Positions 24,741 to 33,840 of a stretch of DNA of 64,000 nucleotides are shown in pieces. The stretch covers positions 124,001 to 188,000 of the forward strand of contig CAISYC010000005.1 of assembly GCA_903889565.1 (NCBI GenBank). The letters run 5' to 3'. Source of the stretch: an uncultured beta proteobacterium. GTDB taxonomy: Bacteria; Pseudomonadota; Gammaproteobacteria; Burkholderiales; SG8-41. Each line of letters opens with the position of its first letter. The first letter of the stretch is position 1. The translations under genes and the position numbers were made by a program. The notes under the pieces were generated by a model. The model saw nothing but the letters and a program-made list of their open reading frames with translations. It was not told the DNA's origin and did not search any database.

Positions 24741-25943
24741 ATGACCTCCCCCACGGCAAACGCGCCACGGACGCATGAATTTCCGTTGAGCGTGCGCTTG
24801 CTGCTCAATATCGCCCACGGCATCGATCACATGTTCCTGCTGATCTTCGCCACCGCGGTGACCTCGATCGCGTTTGAATTCGGTTATCACAACTGGGCCG
24901 ACCTGATGCCGTACAGCGTCAGCGCCTTCATGCTGTTCGGTGTCGGCGCGCTGCCGGCGGGCCGTCTCGGCGACCTGTGGGGCCGGCGCAACATGATGAT
25001 GGTGTTTTTCATCGGCATCGGCGCCGCCGCCGTACTGGTCGCGCTGACGCAGAATGCATGGCAGCTTGCCGCCGGCCTTGCGCTGCTCGGCGCCTTCGCC
25101 TCGATCTATCATCCGGTCGGCATTCCGATGCTGGTGCAGAACGTGCACAACCCGGGCGAGGTGATCGGCTTCAACGGGCTCGCAGGCAATCTCGGCATCG
25201 CGGTGGCCGCGGTGGCCACCGGTCTGCTGGTGAAATGGCTGGGCTGGCGCGCCGCCTTCGCGCTGCCCGGGCTGCTTGCCATCGTCTGCGGCATCGTCTT
25301 CGCCGTGAAGTGCCCGCGCGAAACGGTGGCGCCGGCCAAACGCGGCGGCAAGGCGCGCGTCACGCTGACCCCGGCGATGCTGGCACGCGCCTTTCTGGTC
25401 ATGACCACGGTGGCGGTGGCCAGCAGCATCCTCTTCAACTTCACCACCAACGGCAATTCGCAACTGCTGTCAGCAGCGTTTGCTGGCGTGATCGAGGACC
25501 CGGCGCTGCTGGGCGCGATGCTGGCGCTGATCTATACCGTCGCCTCGTTCGCGCAGATCGTGGTCGGCCGTCTGATTGATCGCGTGCCATTCAAGCCGCT
25601 GCAGCTGTGGTTGTCGATTGCGCAGATTCCGTTCCTCATCATCGCCGCGCATGTGCAGGCCTGGGGCCTGTTCGCGGCACTGCTCGGCGTGATGATCCTC
25701 GTCTTCGGCTCGATTCCCTTCACCGACGCGATGATCGTGCGCTATGTCGATGACCGCCTGCGCTCGCGCGTCGCCGGCATGCGCCTGACGGTGGCCTTCG
25801 GCATCAGCTCGCTGGCGGTGTGGGCGCTCGGACCGCTCGTGAAGGGCATCGGATTCCCGGCGCTGCTGTGGAGCATGGCCGGCATCGCCGCGCTGAAAGC
25901 GGTGATTGTGCTGTGGCTGCCGGACGAGCCGGCGCAAAGCTAA
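24741..25943 (+). CDS. MFS-family transporter
   Basis: A 400-aa transporter with 12 predicted membrane helices in two halves. The loop between helices 2 and 3 carries GRLGDLWGRRNMMM, matching the MFS signature GxxxDRxGRR, and the equivalent loop in the second half reads GRLIDRVPFK. Helix 1 is unusually His/Asp-rich (LLNIAHGIDHMFLLIF). Substrate not predictable. It ends one base from the convergent DUF2062 gene; nothing in its flanks shows regulation. Confidence 0.88.
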   Translation: MTSPTANAPRTHEFPLSVRLLLNIAHGIDHMFLLIFATAVTSIAFEFGYHNWADLMPYSVSAFMLFGVGALPAGRLGDLWGRRNMMMVFFIGIGAAAVLVALTQNAWQLAAGLALLGAFASIYHPVGIPMLVQNVHNPGEVIGFNGLAGNLGIAVAAVATGLLVKWLGWRAAFALPGLLAIVCGIVFAVKCPRETVAPAKRGGKARVTLTPAMLARAFLVMTTVAVASSILFNFTTNGNSQLLSAAFAGVIEDPALLGAMLALIYTVASFAQIVVGRLIDRVPFKPLQLWLSIAQIPFLIIAAHVQAWGLFAALLGVMILVFGSIPFTDAMIVRYVDDRLRSRVAGMRLTVAFGISSLAVWALGPLVKGIGFPALLWSMAGIAALKAVIVLWLPDEPAQS

Positions 25944-25944
25944 C

Positions 25945-26511
25945 CTAGTCGGCGCGTTCGGCGAGTTGCAGCACCGGCGGCACCGCAGCCACCGCTTTCG
26001 TTCCCGTGCGGCCGGCGGCGCGCCGCGCCAATACGCGACGGCGCCAGATGTATTGCGTGATGCAATAACCGATCGCACCGGCGATGGCAGCCAATAGCGG
26101 CACCCCCAGCAGCAAGGGCGCGCCATGCGTCAGCAAACCGCCCATCAACCATGCGGTAGTCGAAGTTTCCGGCACTGCGGGGGCGGCAGCGCGCAAGCCG
26201 GCCGCGCGCAACAACATCGCGCCCAACTCGTAGGCGCCGATATAAATCGGGCCGATGGTCAGGGGGTTGCTGATAAAAGTGGTCATTGCCGCGGCGAGCG
26301 GGCTCGCGCGCAACAGAAAGGCGGCAAACACCGCCAGCGGAATCTGGCCCAGCGGGATCAGCACTGCGGCGACGGCACCGATCGCCACCCCGCGCGCGAC
26401 GCGCCGGCGGTCGAGGCGCCACGCCTGCGGCTCGCTTGCACGGGGCCCCAGCCAGCGCATCCAGCGGCTGCTGCGGAGACTCTCGGCACTCGGTGCATAG
26501 CGGCGAAACAC
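25945..26511 (-). CDS. DUF2062-domain membrane protein
   Basis: A 188-aa protein of the DUF2062 family. A basic N-terminus (VFRRYAPSAESLRSSRWMRWLG) is followed by two hydrophobic helices with the family core VAIGAVAAVLIPLGQIPLAV, TTFISNPLTIGPIYIGAYELG and a further C-terminal helix. A GTG at 26511 with GAAGGAAG upstream aligns with usual family starts; an earlier in-frame start at 26556 is possible. Function unknown. Confidence 0.85.
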   Translation of the reverse strand: MFRRYAPSAESLRSSRWMRWLGPRASEPQAWRLDRRRVARGVAIGAVAAVLIPLGQIPLAVFAAFLLRASPLAAAMTTFISNPLTIGPIYIGAYELGAMLLRAAGLRAAAPAVPETSTTAWLMGGLLTHGAPLLLGVPLLAAIAGAIGYCITQYIWRRRVLARRAAGRTGTKAVAAVPPVLQLAERAD

Positions 26512-26675
26512 GGCACTTCCTTCGAAAATATCAGAGCGCGCCCGGAACAAAACCACCCTTCGGCGGATTCACGAGGCACCACAGTTATAACGGAACAATG
26601 TGACAGAACTTCAGGCGCCACCGGTAAAAACGCGCCCCGTCTCTTAACATGACTGCGCCGCCGCAGGTAAGTTCC

Positions 26676-26717
26676 GGCAGTGACGCAAAAAGCGAACGGC
26701 CGGCGTCACCGCCGGCC
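26676..26717 (-). terminator. intrinsic terminator after the FccB-like gene
   Basis: On the minus strand a perfect 8-bp stem GGCCGGCG/CGCCGGCC (26698-26705 with 26710-26717), loop of four, is followed by TTCGCTTTTTGCG. It lies 20 bases past the stop of the flavoprotein gene and has a true U-run in that direction. Confidence 0.75.
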
Positions 26718-26737
26718 CTGGGCCCGCTGCGGCCGCG

Positions 26738-28069
26738 TCAGCCGGCGGCGAAATCGTCGAACATGTAGCCGACCCACTTCAGATCCGACTCCCACAACTC
26801 GGGGCGCCGGTCGTTGTCGTCGATCTGGGTCTGGCGCAGCACGCCGTTTTCATCAAGCTTGTAGTCGAACTGCACCGAGATCGCCTCGCGCGGGCTGTTG
26901 TTGACCAGCATGTAGCAGAGGTTGTCGATCATCACGTGTTTGGGATCCTGCCCGCGTGCCTGCGCCGCGATGTAGGTGGCCACCGCGCGCGCCTCGCGGT
27001 TGGCAACGTGACCGCTCTTCGGATAGTGGCCGAAGAACGGCGACACCGCGCCGACCGAATCGCCGATGACAAACACCTGGGGATCGTCGGCAGCGTTGTA
27101 GAGCAGCGGATTGACCGCCGCCCAGCCGGTCGGCTTGCCTTCGGGCGTCTTGCCGATGAGTCCGGCCTTCCAGACGAGATCGGCGGCCTGATGCGGCGCC
27201 ATCAACAAGGCATCGTCGAACTTGAAGTCGCCGGCCGCGGTTTTCACCACCTTGTTGAAGGGATCGACCTCCTTGATCGTGGCGTTGGGCACGTGGGTGA
27301 TGATGTCCGCATAGAGTTCGCTGAACGCTAGCTTGTAGCCGCCGGTGATCGGCGCGATGTTCGGTTTCGGATCGAGGATGACGATTTTCGCCGGCACCTT
27401 CTTTTGCTTGAACAACCACGCCATCAGGCAGGCGCGCTCGTACGGCGACGGCGGGCAGCGATGCGGCGGCGGCGGAAGGGTCATCACAAAAGTGCCGCCC
27501 TTGAAATTGTGGATTTTCTGTTTGACCAGCGCGTGCTCGGCGCTCGGGATATAGGCGACCGGATAATTGGTGCGCGTGTAGTCGATGGCCTTCCGGTCGT
27601 TGCCGAACCACGCCTCGAAGCCGTAACGGATGCCGGCCGAGACGATCAGCCAGTCGTAATCGAGATAACCCTGGGCGGTGTGCACGCGCTTCTTCGCGCG
27701 GTCGATTTCGGCGATCTCGGTCTGCACAAAGGTGTAGCCGTGACGCTTGGCGGGCGCCATGTAGGACTTGATCAGAAAATTGGTATCGACGACGTCGATC
27801 AGCCATTTGTTGCTCAATGGACAGGACCAGAACACCGGGTTGCGCTCGAGCAGGATCACTTCAAGATCGGGCGCCTGCTCGCGGATGTGGCGCGCCGCAG
27901 TCAGGCCGCCCCAGCCGCCGCCGGCGATGACGACTCGGCGCTTGCCCGAACGCGCGATCAACTCCGACGCCGGGGTCATGATCAGCGGCTGCGCCGGCAG
28001 CCGCGCCGATGCGCCCAGCGCCGCCGCTGCGGCGCCGGCCTTGAGAATTTCACGGCGGGTAATTTTCAT
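26738..28069 (-). CDS. FCSD-type flavoprotein (sulfide dehydrogenase / FccB-like)
   Basis: A 443-aa Tat-exported FAD oxidoreductase. The N-terminus has a twin-arginine signal (TRREILKAG). The dinucleotide fold follows (VVIAGGGWGGLTAARHI), with Cys residues in FWSCPLSN and HRCPPSPYERACL in the positions of the redox cysteines of sulfide dehydrogenases. The second FAD motif is FVIGDSVGA. A C-terminal FCSD flavin-binding domain ends LKWVGYMFDDFAAG. Such proteins oxidise sulfide or related sulfur species in the periplasm and pass electrons to a cytochrome c subunit (FccA). No fccA is next to it here. It is divergent from a Bug receptor gene. Confidence 0.9.
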   Translation of the reverse strand: MKITRREILKAGAAAAALGASARLPAQPLIMTPASELIARSGKRRVVIAGGGWGGLTAARHIREQAPDLEVILLERNPVFWSCPLSNKWLIDVVDTNFLIKSYMAPAKRHGYTFVQTEIAEIDRAKKRVHTAQGYLDYDWLIVSAGIRYGFEAWFGNDRKAIDYTRTNYPVAYIPSAEHALVKQKIHNFKGGTFVMTLPPPPHRCPPSPYERACLMAWLFKQKKVPAKIVILDPKPNIAPITGGYKLAFSELYADIITHVPNATIKEVDPFNKVVKTAAGDFKFDDALLMAPHQAADLVWKAGLIGKTPEGKPTGWAAVNPLLYNAADDPQVFVIGDSVGAVSPFFGHYPKSGHVANREARAVATYIAAQARGQDPKHVMIDNLCYMLVNNSPREAISVQFDYKLDENGVLRQTQIDDNDRRPELWESDLKWVGYMFDDFAAG

Positions 28070-28288
28070 GCTCGCTCCAATACAGGTGACAGCCCGCGCC
28101 GCAAGCGAAACTTCCGCGCGACCGCCGGCAATGAGGCTGTGAATGAATAATGAGTTGACTGCGCAAACGGGACTTGCCCGTCATCGACCGTTTTTCCGCA
28201 CGACACGCGCGCGGCGGAGCGTTACTGCGCGGAAGGCGGATGCATGCGCGGTCGCGCAAACGCACCGCCGCGGAGGGAAACGAATTTC

Positions 28289-28329
28289 GTGATCTGCATC
28301 AACATCGCGCTATTATATCAAGACAAGAT
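28289..28329 (+). promoter_or_regulatory. weak FNR-like site in the 325-base gap before a Bug gene
   Basis: The gap 28070-28394 between the divergent FccB-like and Bug genes holds no gene. GTGATCTGCATCAA (28289-28302) matches the FNR consensus at nine of ten fixed positions; CAAGAT at 28324-28329 would be a -10 at class II distance. TATTAT at 28311-28316 is a rival -10. The assignment is tentative. Confidence 0.35.
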
Positions 28330-28394
28330 CGATCGACATGACCGGCGGCGATACACGCGTCACCCCGGCATTGATTCGGCAATCAGGGGGAGCA

Positions 28395-29369
28395 ATGAAT
28401 ACCCGGCAACAGTTGCGGCGCGCCATTTTGCTCGCCGCATGCAGCGCGACCGGCATCGCCTGCGCGCAAAATTATCCAACACAACCGGTGCGCATGCTGG
28501 TCGGTTACGCCGCCGGCGGCGGTGCCGATGGCATCATCCGCGCGATCGCGCCTGAACTGTCCGAGGCGCTCGGCCAACCCGTCATTATCGACAACCGGCC
28601 CGGCGGCGGCACCGTGATCGCAACTCAGGCGGTCGCCAACAGCAAGGCCGACGGCTACACGATGTATGTGATGGACCACGCTTTCATCGTCAATCCGGTG
28701 CTCGTCGGCAAGCTGCCCTACGACAGTCTGCGCGATTTCACCGCGGTAGGCGGCATTTCATCGTCCTCCACCACCCTCGCTGTCGTGCATCCGTCGCTGC
28801 CGGTCAAATCGGTGAAGGACCTCGTCGCATTGGCGCGCGCCAATCCCGGCAAGCTCAACTTCGCCTCCGGCGGCAGCGGCACGGTGCCGCACATCATGGG
28901 CGAGTTGTTCAATGCAGTGACGAAAATCAAAATCACGCACATCCCGTACAAAAGCACCGGACTCGCCATCTATGCCGTGACCAGCGGGGAAACCATGGTC
29001 GGCTGGGGCGGCATCTTCGCCGCCAAGGGTCTCGTTGACACCAACAAGCTGCGGGCGCTGGCGATTGCCGCCGCCGCGCGCAGCGATGTCATGCCGCAGG
29101 TGCCGACCTTCGTCGAGGCCGGCTGGCCGCAGATCGATGCCACCAGCCACCGCGGCATCCTCGCGCCGGCCGGCACGCCGCGCGAGGTTGTCCTGCGCAT
29201 GAACGCGGCGATCAACAAGGTGCTGCTGATGCCGGCGGTGCGCGCGCGCATGACCGATGTCGGTTATGTCGTCACCGGCGGATCGCCCGAGGATTTCGGC
29301 CGCGTCATCAAGACCGAAATGGAAAAATGGTCGAAGGTTCTGCACGACGCCAATATCAAGGCCGAATAA
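28395..29369 (+). CDS. Bug/TctC-type receptor
   Basis: A 324-aa receptor with a signal peptide cut near GIACAQ. Mature start NYPTQPVRMLVGYAAGGGADGI; ligand-loop text IDNRPGGGTVIATQAV; SKADGYTMYVMDHAF replaces the commoner PPDGYTL; HIPYKSTGLAIY in the middle. The ATG at 28395 follows GGGGGAGC. Upstream is the divergent FccB-like gene, downstream a small exported lipocalin-like protein, so the three plus-strand genes to 30547 may form one operon. Confidence 0.92.
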   Translation: MNTRQQLRRAILLAACSATGIACAQNYPTQPVRMLVGYAAGGGADGIIRAIAPELSEALGQPVIIDNRPGGGTVIATQAVANSKADGYTMYVMDHAFIVNPVLVGKLPYDSLRDFTAVGGISSSSTTLAVVHPSLPVKSVKDLVALARANPGKLNFASGGSGTVPHIMGELFNAVTKIKITHIPYKSTGLAIYAVTSGETMVGWGGIFAAKGLVDTNKLRALAIAAAARSDVMPQVPTFVEAGWPQIDATSHRGILAPAGTPREVVLRMNAAINKVLLMPAVRARMTDVGYVVTGGSPEDFGRVIKTEMEKWSKVLHDANIKAE

Positions 29370-29415
29370 CCGGCCCGGCACACCATCCTTTGCAAATCTT
29401 TCAATGGAGAATCGA

Positions 29416-29874
29416 ATGTCACGACTGACCGCAATCGCACTGTGTACCCTGTTCTGCCTCGCCACCGCGGCTCAGGCGCAGACGGGCAATCCGCTCGCCG
29501 GCGCCTGGCGCGTCAGCGAAATCGCCGAAACCGGCAAACCGCCGCTGACCGACCCGCAGCCGGGCCTTTATGTTTTCACGCAAAAGCATTACAGCTTCAT
29601 GCGCATCAGCAGCGCGAAACCGCTGCCCGACTATCCGTCGAACGACAAAGCCAGCGACGCCGACAAGGTCACCGTATTCAATTCGCTCTACCTGCAGTCG
29701 GGCAGCTACTCGATCAAAAACAATGTGCTGGTGATCGACAAAGTGATGGTGGCGAAAAGCGCGTTCGCGATGGCCGGCGCGGGCAACCGGTTCAACATCG
29801 CGCAGAGCGGCGACACGCTGACCCTGACGCAATTACCGAACGGCCCCGCGATCAAGCTGGTCCGCGTGGAATAA
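29416..29874 (+). CDS. exported lipocalin-like domain protein
   Basis: A 152-aa secreted protein. The signal peptide ends at AAQAQ. The mature part begins NPLAGAWRVSEIAETGKPPLTDPQPG and continues YVFTQKHYSFMRI, matching the small lipocalin-like (PF13924-type) pattern of strands around a G-x-W start. The ATG at 29416 has TGGAG six bases upstream; ATG 29404 is possible but spoils the spacing. Ligand unknown. Follows the Bug gene by 46 bases. Confidence 0.7.
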   Translation: MSRLTAIALCTLFCLATAAQAQTGNPLAGAWRVSEIAETGKPPLTDPQPGLYVFTQKHYSFMRISSAKPLPDYPSNDKASDADKVTVFNSLYLQSGSYSIKNNVLVIDKVMVAKSAFAMAGAGNRFNIAQSGDTLTLTQLPNGPAIKLVRVE

Positions 29875-29896
29875 CCCCCGTCCATACGGAGACGCC

Positions 29897-30547
29897 ATGA
29901 AAAACCTGCTCAAACAACTGCTGCTCGCCGTTTCGACGATGTCGTTCGCCGTGCCGCCGGGCGCGTCAGCGCAAACTGCGCAACGCTTTCCGGAAATTCC
30001 GCTTGAGAAGCTGACGCCCGACCAGAAAAAATGGGCGGACAGCGTTTCGGCACCGCCGCGCGGCGCCAATTTCAAGCAGCCGCCCTATCGCATTTACCTG
30101 CGCAGCCCCGCGCTCGCCGAGCGCATCACCGGGCTGTCCGACTACCTGCGCTGGAACACGCAGTTCCCGGCGCGGCTCACCGAGTTCGCCATCCTGCTCT
30201 CGGCGCGCAACCAGAACGTGCGCTGGGCCTGGCGCAGCCATTACAAGGCGGCGATCAGGGGCGGACTCGATCCCCGGGTCGGCACCGAACTGGCCGCGGG
30301 AAAAAGACCGGCCGGCATGCAGGACGACGAAGCCGCGCTCTATGATCTGGCCACGGAAATTTTCCGCGACAAAAAAGTCTCGGACGCGACTTACGCCGCT
30401 GCGCTGGCGAAATTCGGCGAACAGGGCATCGTCGAGCTGATCAGCCTGATGGGCTACTACGATCTGGTCGGCATGCTGCTGATTGCCGGCAACGCAGTGC
30501 CGCCCGACGATCCTGAGGTGCCGGCGCTGCAACCGGTTGCGCGTTAA
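29897..30547 (+). CDS. carboxymuconolactone decarboxylase-family protein
   Basis: A 216-aa protein with a signal peptide (cut near GASAQ) and an AhpD-like helical domain from about residue 45. The family core FAILLSARNQNVRWAWRSHYKAAIRGGLDP is present, but the CxxC pair of peroxidase-active AhpD proteins is missing, with the catalytic-type His kept in RSHYKAA. Later FGEQGIVELISLMGYYDLVGMLL matches the family C-terminus. An exported member is unusual. Enzyme activity unknown; probable operon with the Bug gene upstream. Confidence 0.82.
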   Translation: MKNLLKQLLLAVSTMSFAVPPGASAQTAQRFPEIPLEKLTPDQKKWADSVSAPPRGANFKQPPYRIYLRSPALAERITGLSDYLRWNTQFPARLTEFAILLSARNQNVRWAWRSHYKAAIRGGLDPRVGTELAAGKRPAGMQDDEAALYDLATEIFRDKKVSDATYAAALAKFGEQGIVELISLMGYYDLVGMLLIAGNAVPPDDPEVPALQPVAR

Positions 30548-30619
30548 GCCGTCGCAGGCGGCGGCCCCACCAATAGCACGAAGGTATACAGTGACACAGC
30601 TTTGATCCTGCTCAAACGA

Positions 30620-30647
30620 CAATGCCGCCTTCAAGGCGGCATTGTTT
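30620..30647. terminator. bidirectional terminator between convergent genes
   Basis: A perfect 11-bp stem CAATGCCGCCT/AGGCGGCATTG (30620-30630 with 30634-30644) with a 3-base loop is followed by TTT on the plus strand. It separates the carboxymuconolactone-type gene from the convergent Bug gene at 30665. Confidence 0.75.
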
Positions 30648-30664
30648 CGGGCACGTCCGCAGGT

Positions 30665-31636
30665 TCACTGGATGCGGATGTTGGCGCTCTTGACGACCCT
30701 GGTCCAGCGGTCGCGCTCGTCGCGCAGAAACACGGCGAATTCCTGCGGCGAACTGCCGACCGGGTCGGTGCCGTCCTGCTCGAAGCGCGTTACCACCTCG
30801 GACCGCTGCAACGCCCTGGCGATTTCGCGATACATGCGGTCAATGACCGGTTTCGGCGTGCCCCTGGGCGCAAGCATGCCGTGCCACTGGTTGACCAGAT
30901 AGCCCGGAACGCCCGCCTCGATCATGGTCGGTGTGTCGGGGGCGACCTTGGCGCGCTTGTTGCTGGCGATCGCCAGCGCGCGCAGCTTGCCGTTGCGAAC
31001 CTGATTGTAGATCGAGCCGCCGGAGAGAAAACTGAACTGCACCTGGCCTGAAAGCAAATCGGTCAGCGCCGCGCCAACGCCTTTGTAGGGCACGTGCACG
31101 ACGTGAACGCCGGTAGTCTGGCCGAACAGTTCGCCGGCAAGGTGCGCCAGCGAAGCATTGCCGGTGGAGGCGAAATTGAGCTTCGCCGGATTGGCCTTGG
31201 CGTAGGCGACCAGTTCCGCGACCGATTTGACCGGCAGCGACGGATGCACCGTCAAAATGTACGGACCGCCGGCGACTTGCGACACCGCATCGAAATCGCG
31301 ATACAGGTCGTACGGCGTTTTGCTGACGATGCCGTAGACGACGAGGCTCGCCGACAGCATCATGAAGGTATAGCCGTCGGGCGCCGAATGCGCGGTGACA
31401 TCGGCGGCGATGCTGCCGCTGGCGCCGGCGCGATTGTCCACCACCACGCTCTGGCCCAGCGTCTCGGTGAGCGGCGAGGCAACGAGACGAGAGACGAAAT
31501 CAAGGCCGCCGCCGGCACCGGACGAGACGGTCATGCGGATCGGTTTGTTCGGCCACTGATTCTGCGCGAGGACAGGCGCCGCCATGCCGGCAACGGCGAT
31601 CACTGCAAAGGTGACAATTCGGCTCAGGTGTTTCAT
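30665..31636 (-). CDS. Bug/TctC-type receptor
   Basis: A 323-aa receptor. Signal peptide MKHLSRIVTFAVIAVAGMAA, cut near PVLAQ. Mature start NQWPNKPIRMTVSSGAGGGLDF; VDNRAGASGSIAADV; APDGYTFMMLSASLVVYG; HVPYKGVGAALTDLL; C-terminus RWTRVVKSANIRIQ. A perfect TATAAT on the minus strand (31664-31669) probably marks its promoter. The gene stands alone. The 264 bases between it and the plus-strand gene at 31901 hold no other recognised feature. Confidence 0.92.
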   Translation of the reverse strand: MKHLSRIVTFAVIAVAGMAAPVLAQNQWPNKPIRMTVSSGAGGGLDFVSRLVASPLTETLGQSVVVDNRAGASGSIAADVTAHSAPDGYTFMMLSASLVVYGIVSKTPYDLYRDFDAVSQVAGGPYILTVHPSLPVKSVAELVAYAKANPAKLNFASTGNASLAHLAGELFGQTTGVHVVHVPYKGVGAALTDLLSGQVQFSFLSGGSIYNQVRNGKLRALAIASNKRAKVAPDTPTMIEAGVPGYLVNQWHGMLAPRGTPKPVIDRMYREIARALQRSEVVTRFEQDGTDPVGSSPQEFAVFLRDERDRWTRVVKSANIRIQ

Positions 31637-31900
31637 GCAATCTCCGGAATTCTGCGAGCCGCAATTATACCGTCGCCACTACAAGCGCCGCGCCTGCTGC
31701 CAGGCCAGAAAACCAAACAGCACCGGCAAACGCAGCAGCTGAAACCGAATCCGCAATATTCACCGGACGACGCGTGCAGAGACCGCCGTCAAGCCGGTAT
31801 CAATCGCGCCAGCGATGGCGCAAGCGCAGCAATCGATAGGGAATAGAATATGCAGCGATGTCAGGTGCCGCGAAAGGCGCGGGGCTGTCGAGGCGATACC

Positions 31901-32224
31901 ATGAAGAAAACAATGTTTGCATTGGCGCTCCTGTTGGCAGCGTCGCCCGCTTGCGCGGATCTTGCGCGCGAACTCGAGCGCCTCGTCGGCTTTACGATCA
32001 TCGCCAGCAAGACGATTGCGGGCTACCAGGACAAAAACGGCAAACTGCAGGAGGGATTCATCGGCTGCGAATTCGACCGCGTGATCGTGTTTGACGACAA
32101 CAAGATGCTAACCTGTGCCGCGATCGGATATGAAACGGCGTTCCGGCCCACCGCGATCATTCTTTCCGACGGAACAAAATTCAAAATGATCGTCGGCAAC
32201 GAAATCTACGAAATGAAACAATAG
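31901..32224 (+). CDS. small exported hypothetical protein
   Basis: A 107-aa protein with a clear signal peptide (MKKTMFALALLLAASPACA) and a mature part of about 88 residues with two cysteines (GCEFDRVIVF and TCAAIGYE) that could form a disulfide. It ends GNEIYEMKQ. An ATG at 31901 was chosen because it gives the signal peptide. Family not recognised; periplasmic role presumed. Confidence 0.7.
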   Translation: MKKTMFALALLLAASPACADLARELERLVGFTIIASKTIAGYQDKNGKLQEGFIGCEFDRVIVFDDNKMLTCAAIGYETAFRPTAIILSDGTKFKMIVGNEIYEMKQ

Positions 32225-32243
32225 CCGGCGCGCCCGTCGGCCC

Positions 32244-32492
32244 CTAACCCTCGCGCGGGAAATTGCGCTCCTCGTCGAGCGTTCCGGTTTTGGTCCGGAT
32301 CACCACGGTCCCGCCCTGCCTGCCGAGGACTTTCCGCAATACCCCGGCTTTGGTGCCGCCTTCCTTCGAATCAAATGCCTTGACGGTCTTTTGCGTCTGG
32401 TCATTCCTCAAAATCCAGCGATTCGTGTCCACATCAAAACGCAGCGTGAATTTCCGTTTCAATTCGGGAGTTCCTCCTGGTAACGTTCGCAT
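32244..32492 (-). CDS. DUF2188-like small protein
   Basis: An 82-aa cytoplasmic protein with the DUF2188 pattern: WILRNDQTQKTVKAFDSKEGGTKAGVLRKVLGRQGG followed by the strand VVIRTKTGTLDEERNF. The fold is a small alpha-beta unit of unknown function. The frame begins MRTLPGGTPELKRKFTLRF; the plus-strand sequence before it is gene-free for about 90 bases. Confidence 0.65.
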   Translation of the reverse strand: MRTLPGGTPELKRKFTLRFDVDTNRWILRNDQTQKTVKAFDSKEGGTKAGVLRKVLGRQGGTVVIRTKTGTLDEERNFPREG

Positions 32493-32584
32493 GCTCTGTT
32501 TTTAAAAATCATGATACCCCGCCGCTGTGTTTCGGATCCCGGTTGCGTTCGGGCAAACAACAACGCCGGCCCTGTTCCCTCCGC

Positions 32585-33760
32585 TCAGTACTGGCCGTCG
32601 TGCGATGCGAGGGCGATGGTCGCCGGCTTGTTGCTGCGGTTGCTCCACGCATGATTGCTGCCGCGGATGATGGCGAACTCGCCCTTCTTCAGCGTGACGT
32701 CCTGCGTGTCGAGCACCAGCACGATTTCGCCGTCGGTGACCAATGCAAATTCGAGCGTTTCGGTCTTCTGCATGTACGGATGTTTTGCGTCTGCCGACCA
32801 CGTCGAAGCCTGCGGCGAACCCATCGCCTTGAAGTAGGCCTTGACCTCGCGCTCGCCGACGCGCCCCTGCCATGATGCATCCGGCGGGAAGGTGACGGTG
32901 CGCATCACCGAGCCGTCTTTCGGCGGCGTCAACGCGTGCGGCAGATGCAGCGTTTCCTGCACGATTTTCGCCGGCGTGCCATCGGTCACCCACAGGCGCT
33001 GCATGGCGAAACCGGGACGTGCCGGATCGGTGCGCACATCCGGTGTGGCCGCGTCGCTCGCCAGCGTCGATTTGTTCGGCGTCTTGTCGAGGCAGACGAT
33101 ACGGCGCGTCGGCGTCACGCCGGAGGGCACCGCATGATTGGCAGCGGCGGTCATCACGCGATCATTGCCCTGCGCGAGACCGACCGGGCCGTCGACGAAG
33201 GTTGCCGAAATCATGTCGAACATGACGAGCGAACCGCCGGGCACGCGGCTCGACCACTGGTGCCAGGCGCCGACATCGATGACAACGTCGCCCGGATCCC
33301 ACTCGACATCCTGATCGTCGAGCACCAGCGTGCGTTTACCCTCCAGCATGATGGCGTAATCGACGGTCTCGGTCTTGTGCATGCCACCCGAATAAAAATT
33401 GTGACCGCCGCGATCCCAGGTGCGGCCGGGCGGGCGCAGTTTCGGCGCGTGCGGCGCGACGATATTCGGATCGGTGGCGGCGTCGTAATCGAGCGGCTTG
33501 CCCACGCCCTGAATCACGCGCAGATGGCCGCCGTTCGGCGGACCGGGAAAATCGTACTTGAGATTGCCGTCGTCGTTCTTGCCCGACAGCGGCGCCGGGC
33601 TCTGCGTCCACACCCACAGGTCGGTGTGGCCGCGGCCCTGCCCCATCGACGCCGCGTGCGAGTAGGGCGACGGCCCGTCCCAGGTCACGGTCGATTTGCC
33701 GTTGGCGTCGTTGCCGGTGACCACACGGCGGATCGGTTTCATCAAACTGCTTTGCGACAT
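32585..33760 (-). CDS. two-cupin-domain protein
   Basis: A 391-aa protein with two cupin barrels that share text. The first (about 115-200) has MHKTETVDYAIMLEGKRTLVLDDQDVEWDPGDVVI and GAWHQWSSR; the second (about 305-390) has YMQKTETLEFALVTDGEIVLVLDTQDVTLKKGEFAII and GSNHAWSNR. The second His pair is reduced, so metal binding there may differ. Such proteins lie among oxidoreductases of aromatic-acid breakdown, but no substrate can be named. No signal peptide. A separate smaller cupin gene follows in the same direction upstream. Confidence 0.82.
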   Translation of the reverse strand: MSQSSLMKPIRRVVTGNDANGKSTVTWDGPSPYSHAASMGQGRGHTDLWVWTQSPAPLSGKNDDGNLKYDFPGPPNGGHLRVIQGVGKPLDYDAATDPNIVAPHAPKLRPPGRTWDRGGHNFYSGGMHKTETVDYAIMLEGKRTLVLDDQDVEWDPGDVVIDVGAWHQWSSRVPGGSLVMFDMISATFVDGPVGLAQGNDRVMTAAANHAVPSGVTPTRRIVCLDKTPNKSTLASDAATPDVRTDPARPGFAMQRLWVTDGTPAKIVQETLHLPHALTPPKDGSVMRTVTFPPDASWQGRVGEREVKAYFKAMGSPQASTWSADAKHPYMQKTETLEFALVTDGEIVLVLDTQDVTLKKGEFAIIRGSNHAWSNRSNKPATIALASHDGQY

Positions 33761-33840
33761 GTCACTCCCTTTCGAGGTATTTGCGCATTCGATTGCGCTA
33801 TTCTGATTCGTTCACTTGCAACGCCGGCGCGCGTCCGCGG

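Noticed and set aside
30665..31051. Open frames on the plus strand opposite Bug receptor genes (many similar cases through the window)
   Set aside because: They mirror codon structure of G/C-rich genes, are Arg/Gln/His-rich and lack ribosome sites and recognisable domains.
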